53,719 bases of DNA from Thermomucor indicae-seudaticae. Lineage: Eukaryota; Mucoromycota; Mucoromycetes; Mucorales; Lichtheimiaceae. Below, one piece after another: positions 1-9,563 of this stretch. Under the pieces are notes generated by a model that saw only the letters and a program-made list of their open reading frames with translations, had not been told where the DNA came from and made no database searches. Location: the NCBI GenBank assembly GCA_000787465.1, contig JSYX01000208.1:1-53719 (forward strand). Direction: 5' to 3'. Made by a program: the position numbers and the translations under genes. Position 1 is the stretch's first letter. Each line of letters begins with the position of its first letter.

Positions 1-191
1 GTGAATTCGGTACTAAGCAGGCGCGATGTGTTGATATATTTAGCGCAAATCTGGTTTTTGGTTGACGCAGAAAAGCATCTCCGGAAGCGTAAACGGTTCT
101 TAAAAATCCAGTACTTTGGTGCATTTCCCGAAAAGAAATTTTTACACCTGAAAAAATCTTGTACCTTTTTTTCTTTCTTTTCCTCGACGCC

Positions 192-897
192 ATGACCAAC
201 TACGACATTGAACGCATCAAGAGCTTGCTCGGTACTCACCCGGATTTCCCAAAGAAGGTACTTGAGAGCGCCCCGAGTTTTCCCGTGTTTTGTTGCTCAT
301 GGCAGACTGACGTAGGGTATTGTGTTCAAAGATCTGTTTCCTGTGTTCCAAGATCCCACTGCGGTGGAGGCCCTGATTAGCAACATTGTTCATCATATCA
401 ACTCCACGTACCAGGAAAAGATCGATGTCGTTGTTGGTAAGCTTTCGTGGAAAAGAAAAAGACGAGAGAGATAAGCTTATCAAGACAAACGTAGGTCTTG
501 ATGCACGTGGCTTCTTGCTGGGGCCTATGGTTGCGATGCGTCTTGGTGCTGCTTTTGTGCCTGTACGTAAACAAGGTAAACTCCCTGGTGAATGTGTGAG
601 TGCCACGTATGAAAAGGAATATGGCAAGGTGAGAAAAAAATAATATAAAGTTTATCGAGATATTGACGATGATGAATGTAGGACGTCTTTGAAATGCAAA
701 AAGATGCCGTCAAGCCTGGTGCTCGAGTGATTATCATTGACGACCTGATTGCTACGGGTGGATCTGCCGGCGCTGCTGGCGAGTTGGTCAAAAAATGTGG
801 CGCGATCACGGTTGAATACGTTTTTGTGATGGAATTGAGCTTCTTGAATGGTGCGAAAGCTCTGGATGCTCCCGTTTACTCGTTGATCCAGCTGTAA
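192..897 (+). CDS. APT1: Adenine phosphoribosyltransferase
   Basis: Purine salvage enzyme that makes AMP from adenine and PRPP in the cytosol. Four exons, 192-257, 316-436, 495-628 and 682-897, join in phase to give 178 residues, the normal length for the family. The product starts [13 protein letters not shown], has the GIVFKDLFP segment after the first intron, LDARGFLLG in the core, and the PRPP-binding loop [16 protein letters not shown] near residue 125. Introns are 58, 58 and 53 bp with GT-AG ends. The start is the first ATG after a pyrimidine-rich leader (about 165-185). It converges with the Arc1-like gene, with 168 bp between stops. The family call is firm. Confidence 0.95.
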
Positions 898-1065
898 ATA
901 ATATCGTATCTATGTATACTTTATTCCCTCCTCCTTGATTATATAGTAGTATAGCGGTCGTCCTTCGTACCGTCATATAAAAGGCATCCAATCCAACGTT
1001 ACCGACATTAAATCAGTCGATGCAATGTAGTACTCAAACAGAGGGGAATATTCGCAGTGTGTTTA

Positions 1066-2696
1066 TTATTTGATACTGCCCTTTTGGACAGTTGGGACCT
1101 TGCATCGAACAGGCTCGCCCGAGGCAGTTCTAATGAGGAATGGCTTGTCTTGATAGTAAGCGAACAAGTCATCTTTCGTGTTAAAGTCTGGCTGTACAGT
1201 TTCCCAGTATTTCTTTTTGGGCGGCAATTGCTTCTCTGGCTCGCCTTCCAAGCCCTCAAAGTAGACACGGTCACCGGGCTTGACTTTGCTCGTGTCTTCC
1301 GGTGTAAGCAGTTCGACTCTGCTGCCATCAGGAGCCGTGGCACAGAGCACCATGCCTTCTGACTTGATACCACGCATGGTGGCCGGTTTCAAATTGGCCA
1401 AGCAAATGACCCAGCGGTTCTGCATCTCCTCCAGCGGGTACCATTTGACCAGGCCTGAAACAACGGTGCGGTAAACACCCTCGCCGTCTCCCAAATCGAT
1501 CTCTTCGACGTAGAGCGAATCCGCGCCTTCGTGCTTTCTGCATGAACGAATGTAGCCGACACGGATATCCAGACGCGAGACAACAGGTTGCTCGGGACCA
1601 GCAGGTTCAGCGGCTATATATAACAAAAGTAAGGCGGCTGTCAATATCTTTCGATCCAGTAAGTTTGCTACTGACCTTTCTTTTCACCGCCCTTGTCTTT
1701 CTTTTCCTTTTTCTCTTTCTTTTCTTTTTTGCCTTGTTCCTTTTCTTTCTTTGGCTCGGCTTTTTCGGGTTTAGCGGCTTTTTCCTCTTTACTGCCCTTA
1801 TCACCGCCCTTCTTGGCCTCCTTCTTCTGCTCCACGAAACAATGAGTTAAAGCAGACGTTTTGCAATAGCGATGGGATCACTAACTAACCGGTGCAGCAA
1901 TGACTGGCTCAGGTACGTCATCCAGGTTGATGCCAAGGAGTGTGAACTCTCGTGACAGATCAGCGTCATTCTTTACAACAAGGTTCTGGATCAGATCAAA
2001 CCACCGCAGCACGTTGGGCGAACTGGTTACTCTCAGGTTTTTCTAATAGACGTGCCACATCAACAAGTTGATTTGAGCGAAAAAGCTATCCTATTTACTT
2101 ACTGATACGCCATGAACATTGGCAAATGCCAACAAGTCAGCAAGCGTCAAGTGATTGCCAACCAAGAATGTACGAGTGCTCAGATGTATATTAAGTTTCT
2201 ATATTCCTATCAGCAAAAGTTTCTTTCGACTTGGGTTCATTATTATTATACCTGCAAGGCAGCATTGATTTCCTTGGTGGAAACGTTCTTGAACGAAGAA
2301 ACGGCCCATGATAACCATTCCTCCAACTATATAATAATGACTACCTTGAGCTCCTCTTTTTCTGTTGCGCAACAACCTTTTCTTTACCTCAGCCTGCTCC
2401 TCCTTGTTGTCACCCAGCAATTCAGGTCGAGTCTTTGCACAAAGATACTTTGCAATTGTCTTTACACCTTCGATTTTCTCGCCATTGACCTAGCGTATAT
2501 AAAGAAGACCAGAACTGAGTTATAAGACTTGTTTCTCTCTTTTGTTGCCAGTTAGGTTAGTGCGTACATTGAGTGCAACAATTTGGTTGTCGTCGGTTGC
2601 GGATTCAATCGAGGCAATGGTTTCTGCCTTGGTATACTTGTACACTAGAACAAGTTCCTTGGCTGAATCCTTTGGAAGTTGCAAGGTTGCTGCCAT
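1066..2696 (-). CDS. ARC1: Arc1-like tRNA-binding cofactor (GST-like domain plus EMAP-II/p43 domain)
   Basis: Cofactor that binds tRNA and, in yeast, delivers it to methionyl- and glutamyl-tRNA synthetases. Seven exons (2568-2696, 2388-2489, 2252-2326, 2103-2198, 1890-2042, 1676-1829, 1066-1613) close in phase to 418 residues. Residues 1-185 form a GST-C-like domain (LEEWLSWAV, NHLTLADLLAFANV). Residues about 186-236 are a Lys/Glu/Ala-rich linker typical of the tRNA-binding hinge. The C-terminal about 180 residues are the EMAP-II/p43 OB-fold domain (VVSRLDIRVGYI, HEGADSLYVEEIDLGD, LANLKP, SEGMVLCA). The start is the MAATLQLP methionine, since the exon continues straight into the GST-like fold. 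A standalone EMAP-II protein is excluded by the N-terminal domain. Exon 4 was placed by phase, rejecting a nearer AG. Confidence 0.9.
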
Positions 2697-3282
2697 TAGA
2701 CCCACAAAACTGTGCGCGAGCAACAATAAGTTCTTGACTCATTCTCCCTTCTCGAATTCCATGGGTGGCTTAGCCTTACTGTACGGATCGCGATCATGTA
2801 GAGTGCTCGCGCTTTCGTACGGTTGGCTGATTCGTCTTGTCGAGCGAGTGCCGCGTCATGGTTTTATGGCTTCATTATACTGGTACATAGACCGCACGGC
2901 GTGTGAAAACGCCGGTAAGTACATTATTCTTTCTTATCAAGGATTGCACATTGACTTCCGTTGCAATGTCGTCCGTTTATTGATATAAAGACCATAGAGT
3001 TTGTGGGACAGCGTTGACGCACTTACTGGCATTTAAGCAGGTAGATAATGCAAAAGCCAGCACTGATCCTAGCACAGCTATACAAAATGTTTATCCATCG
3101 GAAGGAGTCGTTATTATTGGGTCCGCCAACGTAGTGAACCAGCCGGAAGCGCTGAGCACCACTGAGCAAAAGATCACCATCAGCAGCGGGAAGATCGTCT
3201 AAAAGAGCGCAGCAAACGGTACGGGCTCTATGAGGACTTTACGAGGAGGTAAAGAAATCCGGTCATAACGGACGATTTTCAG
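2697..3282. other. Intergenic, no gene recognised
   Basis: Upstream of the Arc1-like start. Short open frames here (for example 3014-3202 on +) show no family signature and no convincing splice partners. They may be 5' remnants of the fragment that follows, but that cannot be shown from sequence. Confidence 0.4.
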
Positions 3283-3733
3283 GATATACAGGAAAATGAT
3301 GAGTCCGTTGCCGACTTGTCCATTGAGCAGCGGCAACAACTCGGCATCAATCATCTGTGATACATTCCACCCAAGGATGCAGTACCTGGCTTTTGGAAGT
3401 TTTTCAACTTCCTGAGAATGCAAAGATTCAAGGAGCTGCATTTTGTTGAGACCCTTTTCTTAGCGGTTCGCAACTGGCATTGATCTGACAAATGAGTTCC
3501 CGATCTACCATCTTGAAGTAATCGCTGCTGCAAAAAGACTGGGAGACGTGTCGGCTTATGATCAGCTGTACGATGGCCATAAAATAGATGGTCCAAATGC
3601 TGATCGATTTTTTCTATTCATGGTCTTAATCAACGACACAGCGTCAATCCGTCATAGGCTACCGCGTAGAACGTGGGAAGCAATAACCCAAGCCATCAAG
3701 GAGTATTGTCGAATAAGTCGATATTCCTCTTGA
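3283..3733 (+). pseudogene. Unrecognised coding fragment with an in-frame stop, probable decayed gene
   Basis: Two segments read like real protein. The first (from an AG acceptor at 3281-3282) encodes SVADLSIEQRQQLGINHL, meets TGA, then continues in the same frame with YIPPKDAVPGFWKFF and FKELHFVETLF. After a possible intron ending at 3458 the second segment reads IDLTNEFPIYHLEVIAAAKR, then AYDQLYDGHKIDGPNADRFF, and runs to a TGA at 3731. I do not recognise the family. Skipping the TGA would require an intron of only about 26 bp, so a degraded gene is the simplest reading. The reverse-strand frames over it look like shadows. No start codon could be assigned. Confidence 0.35.
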
Positions 3734-3910
3734 GAGAATTATCGAAAGAGGTCCAGTGATGTTGCATGCGCGCCAATATTATGTAGTTAGGGAAGTACCG
3801 TATCCATGGTAATCGTATAATCTGAGGGGAAGGCGTGCCTTAGGAAAATTGTTTTTCCGTATTTCTGGCATTTCCCCAGATAAATTACTAGCTGAAAGAT
3901 AACGATCGAG

Positions 3911-3982
3911 GGATTCGTAACTCAGTGGTAGAGTGGAAGACTGCAGATCTTCTGGTCCCGTGTTCAAATCACGGCGGGTCCT
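3911..3982 (+). tRNA. tRNA-Cys (anticodon GCA), no intron
   Basis: The cloverleaf folds fully. The acceptor stem is GGATTCG with CGGGTCC (7 pairs, two G-T), the D stem ACTC/GAGT with loop AGTGGTA, the anticodon stem GAAGA/TCTTC with loop CTGCAGA (anticodon GCA), and the T stem CCGTG/CACGG with loop TTCAAAT. The discriminator is T at 3982. CCA is not encoded, as expected in a eukaryote. The T arm gives the internal B box for RNA polymerase III. Confidence 0.93.
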
Positions 3983-3984
3983 TC

Positions 3985-3989
3985 TTTTT
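3985..3989 (+). terminator. RNA polymerase III T-run after tRNA-Cys
   Basis: Five T residues begin 2 nt after the discriminator base, the usual Pol III stop signal. Confidence 0.75.
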
Positions 3990-4665
3990 GCCAGACTTGT
4001 TGCCCCACCTTTCCCAACGCTCTGGACGCCGTTTTCTTTTTTGCTGAGACATGTATTACTAGACGTCAAGTCAATATTTTCCAAACCCGTCTATGGAGAC
4101 AATTTAGGTGTGAGTGATTTAGGACGACTTTGTGGAGTTTCGTTAACCGCTCTTCGTATCAACCAACGGGACAAGCTTACATATGCCACAGTTGAGTGCA
4201 TCGATTCACTCTATGTACGTGACCTTGACAGAGTACACTTGCAAACCAATTGAATACGATTATATGGCGGCAGACTCCAATGCTGCGCAGTACCCGTCGC
4301 ACATCATATGGGTTAATGATCGATGCTGAAACATCACAATAGTAAAGACACTAAGAATCAGCGCGACACAACGATACGCTTCCTTCTCTCCAATCCTACA
4401 CCCTATTTATAGCTTCCTATGTGGCATGGGTTTCTCAGAATGCCTGAAGGAATTCACAGCGGTATGCAATGTTCCGTATCCAAATGAAGGAGAGTAATGG
4501 GGTTTCTCAGATCAGTTCCGGTGATGGCTGCACGAAGCCTCAACTTGGATTAGTGATAGAGCACAGTCGGGATACTCCAGCTGAAGGGAGGAAGCATTGA
4601 CCCCCTCCACGGTGCAACACGCACGGTGTTTCCCTTTTCTCACACCCTTAATGCATGTAAAAAGT

Positions 4666-4688
4666 GTAACATCCCCCAGGGATGTTAC
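4666..4688. repeat. Perfect short inverted repeat (10-bp stem, 3-nt loop)
   Basis: GTAACATCCC (4666-4675), loop CCA, then GGGATGTTAC (4679-4688). There is no T-run after it, so it is not an obvious terminator. It could be a palindromic protein site or the centre of a small inverted-repeat element. Confidence 0.6.
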
Positions 4689-6242
4689 TTGTGCAAAAGT
4701 CGAAGAATGATCTCTTCAATGCTTTAGAATTCGTAACTTTCTCTCAGCAGAGTAGATAGACGAGATGTATAAAACTGAGACAAAAGGCGCCAAGTGGATT
4801 GCTCTTGTTTCAACGTGTGATTAGTATAAGCATGCAGATATTATTGTGAGGATCGCAGCCCAGTCACCTTATTCGAGAAGGACAAGCCCTTTTCGCGTCT
4901 CCTGGCGTGCAAGTGGCATAGTATTTGAGAACGACAAGGGTGTCATCATGGTGAGAGAGACAAATGCTTATTTTTAGTGCGTCATTCCCTTCAAGTTTGT
5001 AGCCGGTTTGATAGATCCTGATAACATGAAGGGCAGTCGACGTTGCTATTCTAACCCTGTTAGCTGACCTTCACTTTATCTTCTTCGTGGTCAAGACAGG
5101 TCGGAATGTGTCAAGTTTTCCGTACGTCTTCATTTTCGAGGAATGACATTCATACTTGCTGGGAGAACCAGTACGTGCATCAAGAAGCTCTACGGTAATG
5201 ATAGGCACAGCAGTTGCTGATGTCATTGGTGATTGCCATGCGAGATTGACAGAGGCGTTCAAGGTTCCAGCAAGTGGGGAATCGGAGTTGACGCACGGTT
5301 CTGGTACTGTCCAACGAGTCAATGAAGGAGGGAGACCCTGAATAGCTTTTGTCTCCCTAGTGGTTGTCCCTAGTGCACGATCAATATAACATCCTTATAA
5401 TTTAAGGACCAGGAAGCGTTGTGGGGATGCCTTGGATTGTGCATATCGGGAAGGTGAGATTAGTAAAGCATGCAGAAAGCGTGGGGTGCACATGTTTCAA
5501 AATTGGCCATGTCTCCTGGTAAAAAAAAGCTCGGCATGGAGGCGCGCAGTTTCGTTGGAATTGGTGAAAAAGGAGTATTCCTTTGGATGACAAATGATTA
5601 TGTCATTAGCTGCGCTGGATAACAGGACAAGTACAAGTCGAAAGTGTGAATCAGTGATCAACACGAAAAAGCGATGCGCGGAAAAAGTGCAGAGTCTTGC
5701 AGCGGATGTTCTGCATAATTTTGGGAATCTGCGGAACGAACATGTTGGTCAAAGTTACGGCGGCGTTTACGAAGCATATTACGGAAAACGATAGAGTTTA
5801 CGATTTTGCCATTATGCAGATCGGGTTGCGGAAGGTTGATGTTCTAATTTAACAAGACACCTGGACTGTGCTTTCATTCTCCCCAAATTAAAGGATGAAC
5901 TATATAGCACACACGAGGGTTTTCGTTCGACTCCGTGTCGTACCAGCCTTGTTGATGCATGTCTAATTGTACGGTATGCCAAGTCGCGAAAACCTGTTTG
6001 AAGTTAATAAAGAAGGGTTATGGTCCATGCAGACAAGGATCACCCATCCCGGGAAGAAAAAGGCCATGCTTATCAGGAGTGGATGCGGAACCATCGGCCC
6101 GGTTACGAATAGCACAAATGGGCATAGTACAGAAATAAGCAGCTAGATTTTCGTATGATCGTGTTATGCTAGAAAAACGCCATGTTCGCGGTCTGCTTTC
6201 ACTACATCCGGTCTTTAAATGACGAAAAGCTGACGATCCAAA

Positions 6243-6259
6243 AGAGAGAGAGAGAGAGA
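6243..6259. repeat. (AG)n microsatellite
   Basis: About eight uninterrupted AG units inside the gene-free region. Confidence 0.85.
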
Positions 6260-7278
6260 AAGAAGGTTTCATTATGCTTTTTTTGGGGGTCAAGAGAAAA
6301 AAAATAACTTTAACCTTCCGCTCATGGTTACACAAAAAGTCGTATTAGCGTTCTATGAGGTCATTTCTTCTGGCAGGCAAATGGCACCATCATGAGCGGG
6401 GTTGGTTAGCAGCAAGTTTCTTACATGTGCTTTCAAGGAGGCTTACGAATATGTCTTAATGCGAGTGGCTAAAAGTAGTTTTCCTTCACTTTTTGTTTAG
6501 CCAATGGGATCTTCATTGTTGGGATTTCCTCCGGGGGGGAAGGTTCTTTCTTTATTTCAGACTTTGGGGGGGGGTCTTTTTCTTTATGCAACCTTGATAC
6601 ATATGACGATCCGAATTCCCGATCATCGGAATTGGCTCATGTTTAGATTTCATTTTGCTTAATCAGCATCAGGGCCGTATTGTTCCATGAAATTCTTCAT
6701 TCTACTAGAAGCGACGACCAGCGTCATTTAAGGTTCGGAGAAAAGTCATGTGGTGTGTTGAAGAACAAGTGCCAAAGGCTTATTTCTGGCAGCATGATAC
6801 TGGTGGCAAGTTTTAGTGATGAAGCAGCTGCAGTATGTGTCATCGCACGGTTCACTATAAGAGACGGCGGCAATCTGTAAATTTGGCAAGAGGGGCCCCC
6901 TATGCAGGCTGCGAAATGTTCTCTATTTCCCGCCAATAATCAATGCAGCAACCCTAATTTAGAGTATCAAGATCTCTGGTCCGGGTTCAATTTTATTTTA
7001 TTACGGGGTCTCGACCCAGCTTTTTGCCCACGCGTTTCGATCAAGATTTTGCCATTTTTAAGCTTTGTCGCTCCCCCCCAAGCTGCCAAGAATGCCACAT
7101 GCATGATGCGCCCTGCCTTTATTTTTGTCCCTATAACTAAATGGTATAATGCAATCATCATGAAAAAAAAGTGTAACTTTCTTCTTTTTTCTTCTCTCTT
7201 TTTAAATAAATAGGACCTCCCCCACTCTCTTTGTTTTCGTCTGACACACACTCCGTCTTTTTTCTTTTTCTTTGCTTT

Positions 7279-8076
7279 ATGGAGACTTACGTTGGATACA
7301 TCAAGACACCTCAGGACGCTCTGATCATCTTTGAAGCTTGTCGACGAGGGCAGCTGACCCGCGTACAACGTCGGCTTTCGACCAAAGAGCGTGGGTTAAT
7401 CAAATCCGGGTCTGTGTTTGCGTGGGACGAGCGAGAAGCCGGCATGCGACGGTGGACAGATGGACGGACGTGGTCGCCGAGTCGAGTGTTGGGCAGCTTC
7501 TTGACGTACCGCGAACTGGATACCAAACGACGGCCTCGCCGTTCGTCGAACGCCTCTGCAACATCATCACGTGCGACCAAAGCCTCCGCAGCATGTTCAT
7601 ACAAGCAAGACGGGTTAATCAAACAGAGCTTTTCTATCTGCACCGCGACCAATCAGAAGCTGCATCTGATTTCTTACTATACCAAAGCGGATGTGCTGAT
7701 GGGCCGTCTGAAGCAGCCTTCGTCGGATCCGTTGCTGAGTCAGATCGTGGTCCCGAAGGGCTTATATCCGGAACTGAATCCACTCGATACAAGCGGCGGC
7801 CACTCTGCGACGATCCACAACATGCGCCAGATGATTACGTCTTCGCCTTCCCCGCCACCTTCGTTATCTTCTTCACCTCTATCATCCGACGAGGACATGA
7901 TTGTCGACAACCATTACGAGTACTATGCCCCTATGCCCATCGTTCCGCCACCCTTGAAAGAAGTGTCGCCATCGTCATTCGCTCTATTGCCCGTCCAAGA
8001 TATTCCAATGGATCGCATTCCCTCTTCTGAAGATCAACGTCAGCTCAAAGCCCTCTATGAACGCCTCCGACTCTAA
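7279..8076 (+). CDS. WOPR-domain (Gti1/Pac2 family) transcription factor
   Basis: DNA-binding regulator of the fungal WOPR family, which includes Wor1, Ryp1, Gti1 and Pac2; these control morphology, nutrient responses or virulence programmes. It is a single exon of 265 residues. WOPR box 1 spans residues 1-85, with ETYVGYIKTPQDALIIFEAC, the SGSVFAWDEREAGMRRWTDG segment and WSPSRVLGSFLTYREL. Box 2 follows with DGLIKQSFSI and LHLISYYTKADVLMGRL at about 110-140. The tail is Pro/Ser-rich with a short acidic patch (SSPLSSDEDM). The start is METYVG, directly before the conserved domain; a longer in-frame extension upstream would need a TTG start. The target genes are unknown. Confidence 0.9.
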   Translation: METYVGYIKTPQDALIIFEACRRGQLTRVQRRLSTKERGLIKSGSVFAWDEREAGMRRWTDGRTWSPSRVLGSFLTYRELDTKRRPRRSSNASATSSRATKASAACSYKQDGLIKQSFSICTATNQKLHLISYYTKADVLMGRLKQPSSDPLLSQIVVPKGLYPELNPLDTSGGHSATIHNMRQMITSSPSPPPSLSSSPLSSDEDMIVDNHYEYYAPMPIVPPPLKEVSPSSFALLPVQDIPMDRIPSSEDQRQLKALYERLRL

Positions 8077-8091
8077 TCATCTATCAATCTA

Positions 8092-8093
8092 TC

Positions 8094-8127
<34 letters not shown>

Positions 8128-8129
8128 CA
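8092..8129. repeat. (TA)n tract followed by a (CA)n tract
   Basis: About eleven TA units then CGCG(CA)n, immediately downstream of the WOPR stop codon and likely in its 3' UTR. Confidence 0.8.
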
Positions 8130-8223
8130 TTTAGAAGGTTCTCCTTTTTGCTAATAACAATATGTATATTTCCCAGGGGGGTGGGAGATTGTGTACATAG
8201 GCCCAGGTTTAAATAAACAACCC

Positions 8224-9422
8224 TTATTGATTCCTTTTCCTTTTCTGTTGCTGCTGCCGTTTCATCAGGACACCCTCCACGAGGGTCCGCATGAACCTTT
8301 GCTCGTCAATAAGCCGGAGTCGGTTATGCTCGTGCGACTGCTGCGTGCTCAGCAAGGATACAAACTCTTGCAGGTGCCAGCCGGAAATGATAAAGAGCCG
8401 CCGTGTCGACAAGTGGTTCTGTCCAAGTTGCTTGTAGATCGAATGCTTGACTTCTTTGACCAGCTCGCCAACGGCTTGCGCCCATGCGTATGTGTCGTCG
8501 TCTTGTTTGCCATTGTATCGGCGGATCTTGGCGTTGACGGCCTGGTCCGCCTTGTTGCGTACAAAGAGGACGGGAATACGGTATTCTTGGGCCTTGATCG
8601 CAATGCAGAGGTCAAACTCCTGTAGCCTGCAATTTTGGTTGTGTATATCGATATACGAAGGCGATCTTGTTTCTAAGCTTACCTCTCAGCAGTGACAATG
8701 ACGAGTGTATCAAAGGCAAAGAGAAACTTGTCTTCAAAATAGGTGTCGGCAGGATGGTTCATGGTGCCTGCGCCGGGCATGTCCCAGATAATCATTGTTC
8801 GCAGGTCTGGGTGTCGGTATGCTGTTGGCTTGGCAGTGGCTTCCACTTCACCGGTCTTGGCTGCATGTGTGTGTGTATCGTGGTATCCCATGATCCCATT
8901 GACGATTGTGCTCTATCAAGAGAAACAATGAATGTCTAGAGGAGACAGCAGCATGTTTATTTACCTTGCCGGTACCGGCAACACCGACCACAGCCACGTT
9001 ATAGAACTGCTCACAGTTTAATCCCATCGTACGTCGAGCCTGGTCCTTGAGCTCTTGAGGAATCGGAACGGGTTGTGGCGGTCCATCTTGAAACAGGACC
9101 TGGAACATACTCCAGCACGCCAAGAAGGGCGCCAATGGCCCTTGATCCTTTAGTGTTCTCTCGTTAGGGTATCTAGTCCGAATGAGAGCTTACATCCAAT
9201 CACGCCCAAAAGTCCACCAATCACTCCATCCACTAGTTTCCAGCCAGTCAGTTCCTCCTCCGTAAACGTGTAGGCATTCAAGACCGGAAACGCAATCACG
9301 ACCATCGGCATCGCAAGTGCAGAGAGACCGACGTGGGCGACGCGGTTCGAAAAGTCGTCATAATTGTAAAATACATTGGCATGCCCTGTAGTAGTAAATC
9401 GACGCGATGTGGCTTGACCCAT
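8224..9422 (-). CDS. IRG-like (immunity-related type) GTPase with hydrophobic N-terminal segments
   Basis: Four exons (9194-9422, 8965-9140, 8683-8912, 8224-8626) close in phase to 345 residues. Residues about 30-60 and 66-93 are two hydrophobic stretches, so the protein is probably membrane-anchored. The G domain follows: G1 GVAGTGKS (129-136), an AAKTG segment (152-156), a Pro-Thr-X-Tyr-X-His-Pro stretch (164-170), G3 WDMPGAGT (178-185), and G4 RNKAD (235-239). This order and spacing match the IRG (p47) GTPase family, where G3 is DLPG and the GxVE(T/A)T plus PxPYxHP elements are characteristic. The C-terminus is basic (KRQQQQKRKRNQ). Other Ras-like or septin GTPases lack the AAKTG and Tyr-X-His-Pro elements. 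In animals IRG proteins act at membranes in cell-autonomous defence; the role in fungi is unknown. Exon 4 uses the AG at 8627-8628, chosen because only it keeps frame. Confidence 0.8.
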
Positions 9423-9563
9423 ATCAAACAATGAAGAGAAGTCAATGATCGCTTTATCATCTTTATTTATGCGAAACGAATATATAAGATGGGATATGCT
9501 GTACAACGGAAAACAAGTGTCGAAAAAAGGGAAAAAGAGAGTTGGGGCGGGGCAGGGACTTTT

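Larger units (their letters stand above)
3990..7278. other. 3.3-kb gene-free stretch upstream of the WOPR regulator
   Basis: Open frames are all short (up to about 105 codons) on both strands and none shows a domain, a signal peptide or a workable exon chain. The region contains a perfect 10-bp hairpin (4666-4688), a GA tract (6243-6259) and G runs near 6531 and 6566. It may be an extended regulatory region for the WOPR gene at 7279, as WOPR master regulators in other fungi have long upstream regions. That is inference. Confidence 0.45.

Noticed and set aside
7338..8030. 230-codon + frame overlapping the WOPR gene
   Set aside because: It is the second frame of the WOPR exon; the WOPR signature is in the other frame.
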